A stretch of 64,000 nucleotides of DNA from Muribaculum sp. (GTDB taxonomy: Bacteria; Bacillota; Clostridia; Lachnospirales; Lachnospiraceae). Positions 51,016 to 59,586 of the stretch are shown piece by piece. Both the position numbers and the translations under genes were made by a program. A model generated the notes under the pieces. It was not told where the DNA came from. It saw only the letters and a program-made list of their open reading frames with translations, and made no database searches. The stretch lies in NCBI GenBank assembly GCA_023663505.1, contig JAMPHH010000003.1, positions 1-64,000 of the forward strand. The letters are read 5' to 3'. Each line of letters begins with the position of its first letter. The stretch's first letter is position 1.

Positions 51016-52359
51016 ATGTTTGAAAATATGGATATGCAGGAAGCAAAAGAGAAGATTTTAGCGGGGATAAAGGAGTATTATAATACTTATTGTTGTGATA
51101 AGAAGCCTTATGTGTCAGGAGATCCTATCCATTATGCGGGAAGGATTTATGATGAGGATGAGTTGTGTAACTTAGTGGATTCTTCTCTGGAATTTTGGCT
51201 CACAGCAGGCAGATATACGAAAGAGTTTGAGCTCGGATTGGCTCAATATTTGGGAGTTCCTTATTGTTCCCTTGTCAATTCCGGTTCTTCGGCAAACCTT
51301 TTGGCGTTTATGGCGTTGACATCTCCGTTGCTTGGTGACAAATCGGTTAAAAAGGGAGATGAAGTGATTACTGTTGCGGCGGCATTTCCCACTACAGTTT
51401 CCCCAATTGTGCAAAGTGGTGCCGTCCCTGTTTTTGTTGATATAGACATTCCGTCGTACAATATTAACATAAATGAGATGGAGAAGGCATTCAGCGAGAA
51501 AACCAAAGCAGTCTTTATTGCCCATAGCCTTGGCAACATCTTTGATTTGAAGGCGGTGAAGAGTTTTTGTGACAGGCATCATTTGTGGATGATTGAAGAT
51601 AACTGTGACGCGTTGGGGGGAACCTACGAGATTGATGGGCAGATAAAGAAAACAGGCACAATAGGTGATATAGGAACATCCAGCTTTTACCCTGCACACC
51701 AGATGACTATGGGAGAAGGCGGAGCGGTATATACATCTAACCATGTGTTACACAAAATTATACGTTCCATGCGTGACTGGGGACGGGAGTGTGTATGCTC
51801 CGGCGGGCAGGACAATCTATGCGGTCACCGGTTTGACGGGCAATTCGGGACGCTTCCTCAGGGGTATGACCACAAATATGTGTATTCGCATTTGGGGTAT
51901 AATCTGAAGGTTACGGATATGCAGGCTGCAATAGGCGTAGCTCAGCTCAAGAAACTTCCGGACTTCGTGGAAAAGAGACGAAATAATTGGGAATATTTAA
52001 GAAACCAACTGACGGATTTGCAGGACAAGTTATTTTTACCAGAGAAAGAAAGCGGCAGCAATCCCTGTTGGTTTGGTTTTATTGTGACAATCAAAGACAC
52101 GTGTGAAAAAAAACGCAGGGATGTTGTGGCTTATTTGGAGGAACATAATATTCAAACCAGGAATCTGTTTGCGGGGAATATTTTAAGACACCCTTGTTTT
52201 GAAGGATACAATGAAGGTACGGATTATCGCGTGGTTGGGAAACTTGAAAAGACAGACTACGTTATGAATAATAGTTTTTGGGTTGGTGTGTATCCGGGAA
52301 TGAGCGAGGCAATGTTGAACGAGATTGCCAAAAGAATCCGCGAGGCGATTGACGGATAG
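51016..52359 (+). CDS. rfbH: CDP-4-keto-6-deoxyglucose-3-dehydrase (E1)
   Basis: 447 residues of the DegT/DnrJ/EryC1/StrS fold. SSFYPAHQMTMGEGG has histidine where aminotransferases have the PLP lysine, the signature of E1. RECVCSGGQDNLCGHR provides the 2Fe-2S cysteines. It removes the C3 hydroxyl using PMP and electrons from a reductase. That reductase (RfbI/DdhD, E3) is not in the window. The ATG at 51016 follows AGGAGG. Together with RfbF and RfbG it defines a 3,6-dideoxyhexose pathway. Confidence 0.95.
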   Translation: MFENMDMQEAKEKILAGIKEYYNTYCCDKKPYVSGDPIHYAGRIYDEDELCNLVDSSLEFWLTAGRYTKEFELGLAQYLGVPYCSLVNSGSSANLLAFMALTSPLLGDKSVKKGDEVITVAAAFPTTVSPIVQSGAVPVFVDIDIPSYNININEMEKAFSEKTKAVFIAHSLGNIFDLKAVKSFCDRHHLWMIEDNCDALGGTYEIDGQIKKTGTIGDIGTSSFYPAHQMTMGEGGAVYTSNHVLHKIIRSMRDWGRECVCSGGQDNLCGHRFDGQFGTLPQGYDHKYVYSHLGYNLKVTDMQAAIGVAQLKKLPDFVEKRRNNWEYLRNQLTDLQDKLFLPEKESGSNPCWFGFIVTIKDTCEKKRRDVVAYLEEHNIQTRNLFAGNILRHPCFEGYNEGTDYRVVGKLEKTDYVMNNSFWVGVYPGMSEAMLNEIAKRIREAIDG

Positions 52360-52445
52360 GAAACAGCGGGGGCTTGGATGGCAGGAATATTGGAAGATAA
52401 ATCAATGGTTAAAGTGATGAAATCAATGATTGGGGTGGTTACACA

Positions 52446-53375
52446 GTGATAAAAAAAGTGATTGTGACAGGTGCGAATGGTTTTATTGGAAAAGTTCTCT
52501 GTAAGGAGTTACATGCTATAGGGGTGGAGGTTGTTGCGGTTGTGCGCAACAAAACAGATGTTTCCGAGCTAAACGGGATTAATGGATTGTCACTGGTTTG
52601 TTGTGATATGGCAGATATAGAATTCCTTCCCCAACTCATTGATGGACGTGATATTGATGCTTTCTTTCATCTTGCCTGGACCGGCTCGTCCGGAAATTTG
52701 AGAGCTGACTACACTCTCCAACTGAGAAATGTGGAATATTCCCTTAACGCAGTCCATGTTGCCGCCGGAATGGGAATCAGACGATTTGTGGGTGCTGGCA
52801 CACTAGTGGAGAAGGATGTGCTTATATATCATGCCAACGATGGAGCGACACCAAATACAACAAGCATATATGGGGTCGCAAAAATCGCAGCACATTTTAT
52901 GACAAAGGCAGAATGTACAAAGCTGGGGACAGAACATGTTTGGTGTTATCTTCCAAATACATATGGAATTGGAGACAAGTCAGCAAATTTTGTCAACATG
53001 ACGTGTACAAAAATGCTTAACGGAGAAAAAATTGCATTCACTACGGGGGTGCAAACCTATGATTTTGTTTATGTCACCGATACTGCGAGGGCGATTATAG
53101 CAGTAGCGAACAAGGGTAAAAGTAATACGGCATATTATCTTGGTAGTGCGAAACCACGCCCATTGCGTGAATATATAGAAATAATAAGGGACAATATTGA
53201 TCCGTCCATCGAGCTTCAACTTGGCGAGATACCATTTAATGGTGTCTCGTTGCCGGAAAGCGAATATGATATATCGAAATTGGTTGCGGATACAGGGTTC
53301 TCTCCAGAGATTGACTTTGAAAAAGGAATAAAGAAAACCATAGACTGGATGAGAACAAGGGAAGGAACGGACTGA
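52446..53375 (+). CDS. NAD-dependent sugar reductase/epimerase, RfbJ/RfbS-like
   Basis: 309 residues: KVIVTGANGFIGKVL, AFFHLAWTGSS, GAGTLVEKD and SIYGVAKIAAHF give a complete short SDR-e protein. Its HLAWTG and small size resemble CDP-abequose and CDP-paratose synthases, which reduce the 4-keto group as the last step. The start is a GTG at 52446. It ends the plus operon: the terminator at 53362 straddles its stop codon. Confidence 0.75.
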   Translation: MIKKVIVTGANGFIGKVLCKELHAIGVEVVAVVRNKTDVSELNGINGLSLVCCDMADIEFLPQLIDGRDIDAFFHLAWTGSSGNLRADYTLQLRNVEYSLNAVHVAAGMGIRRFVGAGTLVEKDVLIYHANDGATPNTTSIYGVAKIAAHFMTKAECTKLGTEHVWCYLPNTYGIGDKSANFVNMTCTKMLNGEKIAFTTGVQTYDFVYVTDTARAIIAVANKGKSNTAYYLGSAKPRPLREYIEIIRDNIDPSIELQLGEIPFNGVSLPESEYDISKLVADTGFSPEIDFEKGIKKTIDWMRTREGTD

Positions 53376-53398
53376 ACCTTTGTTCCTTGACATTTTTT
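53362..53398 (+). terminator. Rho-independent terminator of the plus operon
   Basis: AAGGAAC (53362-53368) pairs with GTTCCTT (53382-53388), followed after four bases by six T. The stop codon of the last gene lies in the loop. Confidence 0.75.
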
Positions 53399-53421
53399 GT
53401 TTTGTGGTAGTATTTAATCAA

Positions 53422-53470
53422 CGTCTCCCTCAGGCCTCTGTGGAAACACATGCACACTTGAGGGCGTTTT
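53422..53470 (+). terminator. Possible second terminator
   Basis: CCCTCA (53428-53433) pairs with TGAGGG (53460-53465), extended by ACG and CGT across a bulge, followed by TTTTG. The loop is long, so this is weaker than the one before it. Confidence 0.45.
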
Positions 53471-53564
53471 GTTTATTTGGTTACTCATCGTTTTGCCCGG
53501 CAAATAGGAGGCTGTTCAATGGGAATATAGCTGGACGGGAAAAGTCTTACGGAAGCGATGGTTG

Positions 53565-53637
53565 GCTGTGTGATAGAAAGGGTTTAGAAATTGGGATTGC
53601 AGAACTTGGGAAAGCGGTAGTTTACACTACCGCTTTT
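53565..53637 (+). pseudogene. 3' relic of an AAA-ATPase/PD-(D/E)XK gene with its terminator
   Basis: GCVIERV then a stop matches the end of the protein at 59587 (CVIERWEKR and stop), and the DNA continues into AAAGCGGTAGT / ACTACCGCTTT (53611-53636) with loop TTAC and T-run, the same terminator design as at 61154. Little else of the gene remains in the 241-base gap 53399-53639. The hairpin still serves the convergent gene at 53640. Confidence 0.6.
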
Positions 53638-53639
53638 GC

Positions 53640-55364
53640 CTAGTGTGCTTCACCATATTGGTCTTTGCATCCCTGCCCTCCGATCATAACCCTTTTCCCA
53701 CAGAACGCAAACCCGTACTTCCGTATCCGCCCCTGCGGGATCCCCTTCGCCACAAGGGACGCCTGGTAATCCTTCTCCTCGATCTGCCTAAGAGCCTCCT
53801 GCACCGTGTCCGACAGTTCCTTTTCCTCCTCGTCCTGCACCTTGAACTCGATGATGATGGCGTCATTCGCAGGTATCTCCCGGGGCTCCAGCATGATATC
53901 ATACCTGCCGAACCCACTTTCCCGGTTGGACGTGACCACATACCGGTCGGCAAGCTCCACCATCAACCCCAGTACAAAGCCATGGTAGAAGCGCTCGGGT
54001 TCCCCCTGCTGCCCCCTGCCCGTGTCAAAGTAGCTGAACATTTCCAGCGTCACCCTGTTCATGTAGGTGTTCATCGCCCTGACGTCACCCAACAGCAGGG
54101 CTTTCAGGAAATCATTATAATTGGAGGAGGTGCTGTCGAACCAGTCGCGCACCATCCTCCTGAACATGACCCTGACCTCAAAGTTGGTCAGCTCCAGCTC
54201 ATAGTCTTCCCTCCACTCCCCATATTCATCTTCATACGCCTCGTAATTCTTCACCTTCAGGTACCCGCTTGCCAACAGAAGACTCCACACCGCGTCCTTC
54301 TTCATGGAGAGCTGGTTATATACGATCTGCTCGTCGATCTCCGTCTGGATGCTCCAGCCCTGAATCAGGCTCTCGAAGCTTTTCTTGATGTCTGCGTTGC
54401 CTTCACGGATCAGCTTGCCCGCCAAGCTGTTGGAGCTGGTATTGGCCCAGTATGCCCCCACCTTTTTCTCATCAAGGAAGTTGATGATGGACCATGGATT
54501 ATAGATATCCCTCCTTTTTCCAAAGGTAAAGCCGTCATACCAGTCCTTGACCTGCTGTTTCCTCTCCGCCAGACCGTATTCCTCCAGTGCCGCGAATACT
54601 TCCTCCTCCGTGAAGCCGAAGCAGTCCTCATAACTCTCTGAAGTCGTAGTCACCACTTTTAAGTTATTCAGGTCAGAAAAGATAGACTCCTTACTGACTC
54701 GCGTGATTCCCGTCATGACGGCGCGCTCCAGATAGGGGTTTGTCTTGAAGGTGGAATTAAACAACGTCCTGATGAACGCCACGATTTCATCCCAGTAGCC
54801 TCCCACATAAGCCTCCTGCATGGGCGTATCATATTCATCCAGCAGGATGATCACTTTTTTGCCGTAGTAACGGCAAAGGTAGTCAGATAGTTTATAGATA
54901 GCCATGGCAGCTACCACCTCGGACATATCCGAACGAACAGAATCAAAAAACTCCCGTTCCCGTACAGTCATCCAGTCGCATTCCCTCAAAAAGATATTCT
55001 GCATATACAACTCAGTGATTAGGCGACAGATTTTCTCCTTGACTGACGGATAATCCCTCTCCTTCACATTGGCAAAGCTGAGCGCAATCACGGGGTACGT
55101 CCCCTGTAACCTGCGGTACTTTTCCTCCCGCCAGATGGAAAGCCCCTCGAACAGGTCGCCGCGGTTCGCATAATCAATGGAAAAAAACTGCTCCAGCATA
55201 CTCATGTTCAAGGTCTTGCCAAAACGTCTGGGACGGGCGATCAGCGTCACGCTGTCTCCCCTTTCCCACCATTCCCGTATGAAATTTGTCTTGTCCACGT
55301 AGAAATAATTCTTTTCACGAGCCGTTTCAAAAATTTGATTTCCTATGCCTATCACCCGCGCCAT
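53640..55364 (-). CDS. AAA-ATPase-like/PD-(D/E)XK nuclease domain protein, copy 1
   Basis: 574 residues. The N-terminal AAA-ATPase_like domain (PF09820 type) has YFVDKTNFIREWWERGD and a Walker A variant RPRRFGKTLN near 45, and VIILLDEYDTPM as Walker B near 170. The C-terminal PD-(D/E)XK part ends IIEFKVQDEEE followed by YGFAFCGKRVMIGG. The family is very abundant in gut Clostridia and Bacteroidetes, its role unproven (defence or mobile DNA have been suggested). The DNA from 53656 to 55454, promoter included, is nearly the same as 57664-59477, apart from one divergent block in residues 105-165. Confidence 0.9.
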   Translation of the reverse strand: MARVIGIGNQIFETAREKNYFYVDKTNFIREWWERGDSVTLIARPRRFGKTLNMSMLEQFFSIDYANRGDLFEGLSIWREEKYRRLQGTYPVIALSFANVKERDYPSVKEKICRLITELYMQNIFLRECDWMTVREREFFDSVRSDMSEVVAAMAIYKLSDYLCRYYGKKVIILLDEYDTPMQEAYVGGYWDEIVAFIRTLFNSTFKTNPYLERAVMTGITRVSKESIFSDLNNLKVVTTTSESYEDCFGFTEEEVFAALEEYGLAERKQQVKDWYDGFTFGKRRDIYNPWSIINFLDEKKVGAYWANTSSNSLAGKLIREGNADIKKSFESLIQGWSIQTEIDEQIVYNQLSMKKDAVWSLLLASGYLKVKNYEAYEDEYGEWREDYELELTNFEVRVMFRRMVRDWFDSTSSNYNDFLKALLLGDVRAMNTYMNRVTLEMFSYFDTGRGQQGEPERFYHGFVLGLMVELADRYVVTSNRESGFGRYDIMLEPREIPANDAIIIEFKVQDEEEKELSDTVQEALRQIEEKDYQASLVAKGIPQGRIRKYGFAFCGKRVMIGGQGCKDQYGEAH

Positions 55365-55454
55365 ATCTGTCTCCTCTTTCCATCCTCCATCTTCAAGAAC
55401 TTTTCTACCACCTTATATAAAATTATAACATGAACCAAAATAAATGGGAATCCT
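53656..55454. repeat. 1.8-kb direct repeat, copy 1
   Basis: Near-identical to 57664-59477, covering the ATPase gene plus 90 bases of upstream DNA with its promoter. The ends of similarity are sharp (TATTGGTCTTTGC on the left, GGGAATCCT on the right). The copies are in the same orientation and flank the GT2-methyltransferase gene at 55853. Confidence 0.9.
55422..55450 (-). promoter_or_regulatory. Promoter of ATPase copy 1
   Basis: Minus-strand TTCCCA (55445-55450) and TATAAT (55422-55427), 17 bases apart; the same sequence stands before copy 2 (-10 at 59445-59450). The region 55455-55599 holds nothing recognised. Confidence 0.6.
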
Positions 55455-55599
55455 AATGCATCCCTGCCCCTCCCCAACATCTCAGCCCCACGCTATTTAT
55501 TGAATATAGTATACTTCACACTGCATAAAATAGCAATCATGACATAAAATTTTGTTGCATTCACCTCCATGAGATAATAAAATATAAGAGTATAGGGAA

Positions 55600-55770
55600 G
55601 TTGATTTGCATCAGCAGGCCAAGGCGTTTTGGCAAGTCTTACGCAGCAAAAATGCTGTGTGCGTACTACGACTGTTCCTGTGACTCGCGTGAGCTTTTTG
55701 GTGATAAGAAGATAGCGGAGACGGAAGGGTATCTGACGCACATGAACCGGTATCATGTAATCAATCTTTA
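55600..55770 (+). pseudogene. Internal fragment of an AAA-ATPase/PD-(D/E)XK gene
   Basis: ICISRPRRFGKSYAAKMLCA, then CDSRELFGDKKI and LTHMNRYHVINL, matches residues about 40-100 of the complete protein at 59587 (VCVSRPRRFGKSMTLEML, LNRYDVLLLN). Similarity starts and ends abruptly, with no start codon, no C-terminal part. A remnant of another family member lost by deletion. Confidence 0.85.
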
Positions 55771-55852
55771 TATTACATACAACAAGAAATTGTCCTCCGA
55801 AGCAATCTCGCTTGACAGGTAAGGACATTAGATACATTTAGAAGGAGCAATT

Positions 55853-57595
55853 ATGTGGGATAATATTAAAGAACGGATAGAGAATGGCGATTATGCCTCG
55901 GCAAGAACTTTACTGGAAAAGGAAAAAAGCCTGCGTAGAGAGGCTCTTGACGATACGTTTGCCATTTTGGATGCCAGCGTGTATGAGGAGGCTGCAGACA
56001 GGGAGGGCATGTTTGACGCCATTGCGTCAGGACTGCGTTTTAACCCGTTTAATTATGAATTGTATTATATGTTGGGAAGCTATTATATGGATTCAAATCC
56101 CTATCAGGCGTTTTTGTGTTTTGAGAATGCAGAGTTCTATTGTGACCGGAAAGATGATCTGGATATTATCCGACAGGAAAAATATCGTCTGGCGGATCTC
56201 GGCTTTTCTGTCCCGCCACTGTCCATTATTATATTGTCCTACAATGCACGAAAACAAATGAGCTTATGTTTGGATAGCATTCGGCAATACGGAGGGTCAT
56301 GCGGTTCCTTTGAAGTGATTGTCATAGACAACGCTTCCACGGACGGCGTTGTGGAATATCTTAGAAGTCAGAAGGATATCCGACTGTTCTGCAACACGGA
56401 AAATGTGGGGTTTCCTGCGGGGTGTAACCAAGGGATTAAGATGGCGGATCCTTACAACGACATCTTTCTGCTGAATAATGATACCATTATTGCCCCTAAT
56501 TCCGTTTTTTGGCTGAGAATGGGACTGTATGAGAGGGATTCCGTGGGCGGAACGGGAAGCGTCACGAATTTTGCTTCTAACGGGCAGACCATTGAAGAGG
56601 TCTTTGAAACAACGGAAGCTTATTTGAATTATGCCGCAGCACATAATATCCCAATGCACAATCCTTATGAGAAGAAACTATGTCTGACCGGGTTCGCGTT
56701 TATGATCAAGAGGACTGCATTAGATAATGTCGGTCTTTTGGATGAAAGATTTTCTCCCGGGAACTATGAGGATGATGATTTGTCGTATCGGTTGCTGCAG
56801 GTGGGCTATCAACTCCTGCTGTGCCGCAATTCATTTATTTATCATTTTGGAAGTCTCGGTTTTGCCAAAAACAGAACGCAATATCGGGATTTATTGCAGA
56901 CCAATGCCGCTAAGTTTAAAGATAAGTGGGGAATCGATTACAGCTATTATAAGCATGAACGGCAGGATATCACCGACTATATCGAAGACGATCGGTCAAG
57001 CTCTTTGCATATTCTGGAAATTGGATGCGGTCTGGGAGCAACATTGGGGTATCTGCAGAATAAATATCCCAATGCGGAAGTATATGGCATCGAATTGGAG
57101 GGACAGATTGCCCGGATTGCGCAGAAATACATTCCCACTATCAGGCAGGGCAATATCGAAGCCATGACTTTAGAATATCCGGAGCATTTTTTTGACTATA
57201 TCATCTTTGGGGACGTGCTGGAGCATCTACATGATCCACAGAAGGTACTTGCCGGAATGCATCATTATCTCAAACCTTCGGGAGCTATACTTGCGAGTAT
57301 TCCCAATGTGTTGTATTACACAGTCATTTTAGGATTATTGCAAGGGAATTTTCGATATGAAGATGCGGGAATATTAGACGGAACCCATCTGCGCTTTTTC
57401 ACCTACAAGGAAATTGTCCGTCTGTTTGCTGCGGCCGGCTTTACGCTTCAATCCGCACAGCAAAAGCAGGTCATGTCGGACATGACTGCGGAAGATAAAG
57501 AGATGTTTGACGCGCTTTTAAAACTTCCGCACATTGTCGCAGAGGATGACTTTTTGACATATCAATATTTGGTGAAGGCTGTTCCTGCGGAATAA
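55853..57595 (+). CDS. Three-domain protein: TPR-like, GT2 rhamnosyltransferase-like, SAM methyltransferase
   Basis: 580 residues. About 1-115 is helical and TPR-like (YELYYMLGSYYMDSNPYQAF). About 120-350 is GT2: LSIIILSYNARKQM, VIDNASTDGV, NVGFPAGCNQG, FLLNNDTI and the EDDDLSYRLLQ acceptor motif of rhamnosyltransferase-like enzymes. About 385-580 is a methyltransferase: ILEIGCGLGATLGYLQ, FGDVLEHLHDP. GT2-methyltransferase fusions can cap chains with a methylated sugar. It is isolated between the two ATPase copies, suggesting it was carried there with them. The ATG follows AGAAGGAG. Confidence 0.85.
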   Translation: MWDNIKERIENGDYASARTLLEKEKSLRREALDDTFAILDASVYEEAADREGMFDAIASGLRFNPFNYELYYMLGSYYMDSNPYQAFLCFENAEFYCDRKDDLDIIRQEKYRLADLGFSVPPLSIIILSYNARKQMSLCLDSIRQYGGSCGSFEVIVIDNASTDGVVEYLRSQKDIRLFCNTENVGFPAGCNQGIKMADPYNDIFLLNNDTIIAPNSVFWLRMGLYERDSVGGTGSVTNFASNGQTIEEVFETTEAYLNYAAAHNIPMHNPYEKKLCLTGFAFMIKRTALDNVGLLDERFSPGNYEDDDLSYRLLQVGYQLLLCRNSFIYHFGSLGFAKNRTQYRDLLQTNAAKFKDKWGIDYSYYKHERQDITDYIEDDRSSSLHILEIGCGLGATLGYLQNKYPNAEVYGIELEGQIARIAQKYIPTIRQGNIEAMTLEYPEHFFDYIIFGDVLEHLHDPQKVLAGMHHYLKPSGAILASIPNVLYYTVILGLLQGNFRYEDAGILDGTHLRFFTYKEIVRLFAAAGFTLQSAQQKQVMSDMTAEDKEMFDALLKLPHIVAEDDFLTYQYLVKAVPAE

Positions 57596-57650
57596 CGCAG
57601 GGGCTTATCCGCATAATAGTAATCAGCCTCTATCATTTTCTTGTAAAACT

Positions 57651-59387
57651 CTATTCCGATAGGTATTGGTCTTTGCATCCCTGCCCTCCGATCATAACCC
57701 TTTTCCCGCAGAACGCGAACCCGTACTTCCGTATCCGCCCCTGCGGGATCCCCTTCGCCACAAGGGACGCCTGGTAATCCTTCTCCTCGATCTGCCTAAG
57801 AGCCTCCTGCACCGTGTCCGACAGTTCCTTTTCCTCCTCGTCCTGCACCTTGAACTCGATGATAATGGCGTCATTCCGGATATCTCCGCCCGCAGGTATC
57901 TCCCGGGGCTCCAACATGATATCATACCTACCGAACCCACTCTCTCTGTTGGATGTGACCACATACCGGTCGGCAAGCTCCACCATCAGCCCCAGTACAA
58001 AGCCATGGTAGAAACGCTCAGGTTCCCCCTGCTGCCCCCTGCCCGTGTCAAAGTAGCTGAACATTTCCAGCGTCACCCTGTTCATGTAGGTGTTCATCGC
58101 CCTGACATCACCCAACAGCAAGGCTTTCAGAAAATCATTATAATTGGAGGAGGTGCTGTCAAACCAGTCGCACACCATCCTCCTGAACATGACCCTGACC
58201 TCAAAATTGGTCAGCTCCAGTTCGTAATCTTCCCTCCACTCCCCATATTTATCTTCACGCGCCTCGTAATTCTTCACCTTCAGGTACCCGCTTGCCAGCA
58301 GTAGGCTCCACACTGCATCCTTCTTCATGGAGAGCTGGTTATATACGATCTGCTCGTCGATCTCAGTCCGGATGCTCCCGCCCTGAATCAGGCTCTCGAA
58401 GTTTTTCTTGATATCTGCGCTGCCTTCACGGATCAACTTGCCCGCCAGACTGTTAGAGCTGGTGTTGGCCCAATACGCCCCAACCTTCCTTTTATCAATG
58501 AAGTTGATGATGGACCATGGATTATAGACGTCCCTCCTTTTTCCAAAGGTAAAGCCGTCATACCAGCCCTTGACCTGCTGTTTTTTCTCTGCCAGACCGT
58601 ATTCCGCAAGAGCCGCAAACACCTCCTCCTCCGTGAAGCCGAAGCAGTCCGCATACTTTTCCGAGGTCGTAGTCACCACTTCAAGGTTATTCAGGTCAGA
58701 AAAGATAGACTCCTTACTGACTCGCGTGATACCCGTCATGACGGCACGTTCCAGATAGGGGTTCGTCTTGAAGGTGGAATTGAACAGCGTCCTGATGAAC
58801 GCCACTATTTCAGCCCAGTAGCCGCTCACATAAGCCTCCTGCATGGGCGTATCATATTCATCAAGCAGAATGATCACCTTTTTCCCGTAATGGCGCATCA
58901 GGTAACCCGACAGGGCATTCAAAGCATCCGCCGCGCGATAATCCTCCATGCTCGCCGAAATATCATGGTACTGTTCCTTTTCCTTCTCATTCAGTTTCCC
59001 GCTGTCCAACAGAAAGTCAAACCGGTTATACAGATCCGTAATGATCTGGCAGATCCGCTTACGGGCACTCTGATATGATACTTCCTTGACCTTGGCAAAG
59101 CTGAGCGCAATCACGGGGTACGTCCCCTGTAATCTGCGGTACTTTTCCTCCCGCCAGATGGAAAGCCCCTCGAACAGGTCGCCGCGGTTCGCATAATCAA
59201 TGGAAAAAAACTGCTCCAGCATACTCATGTTCAAGGTCTTGCCAAAACGTCTGGGACGGGCGATCAGCGTCACGCTGTCTCCCCTTTCCCACCATTCCCG
59301 TATGAAATTTGTCTTGTCCACGTAGAAATAATTCTTTTCACGAGCCGTTTCAAAAATTTGATTTCCTATGCCTATCACCCGCGCCAT
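57651..59387 (-). CDS. AAA-ATPase-like/PD-(D/E)XK nuclease domain protein, copy 2
   Basis: 578 residues, near-identical to the protein at 53640 with the same RPRRFGKT, LLDEYDTPM and IIEFK motifs. It differs mainly in a block of about 65 residues (about 105-165, VSYQSARKRICQIITDLYN here) that is only distantly alike while both sides match, and in a four-residue insertion (GGDI) near the nuclease motif. The block pattern suggests gene conversion or replacement of a specificity segment. Confidence 0.9.
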   Translation of the reverse strand: MARVIGIGNQIFETAREKNYFYVDKTNFIREWWERGDSVTLIARPRRFGKTLNMSMLEQFFSIDYANRGDLFEGLSIWREEKYRRLQGTYPVIALSFAKVKEVSYQSARKRICQIITDLYNRFDFLLDSGKLNEKEKEQYHDISASMEDYRAADALNALSGYLMRHYGKKVIILLDEYDTPMQEAYVSGYWAEIVAFIRTLFNSTFKTNPYLERAVMTGITRVSKESIFSDLNNLEVVTTTSEKYADCFGFTEEEVFAALAEYGLAEKKQQVKGWYDGFTFGKRRDVYNPWSIINFIDKRKVGAYWANTSSNSLAGKLIREGSADIKKNFESLIQGGSIRTEIDEQIVYNQLSMKKDAVWSLLLASGYLKVKNYEAREDKYGEWREDYELELTNFEVRVMFRRMVCDWFDSTSSNYNDFLKALLLGDVRAMNTYMNRVTLEMFSYFDTGRGQQGEPERFYHGFVLGLMVELADRYVVTSNRESGFGRYDIMLEPREIPAGGDIRNDAIIIEFKVQDEEEKELSDTVQEALRQIEEKDYQASLVAKGIPQGRIRKYGFAFCGKRVMIGGQGCKDQYLSE

Positions 59388-59477
59388 ATCTGTCTCCTCT
59401 TTCCATCCTCCATCTTCAAGAACTTTTCTACCACCTTATATAAAATTATAACATGAACCAAAATAAATGGGAATCCT
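57664..59477. repeat. 1.8-kb direct repeat, copy 2
   Basis: Partner of 53656-55454. Recombination between the two would delete or duplicate the 4-kb unit with the GT2-methyltransferase gene. Confidence 0.9.
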
Positions 59478-59586
59478 TTTATTAATATATCAAATCTGTT
59501 GAAAACTAGCCTCTTTTGAAGTAAAATGTTAGCATGACAAACAGGGAAAGAGGGTTTTCGGCACAGGACTGTGGGAGGTATATTTT

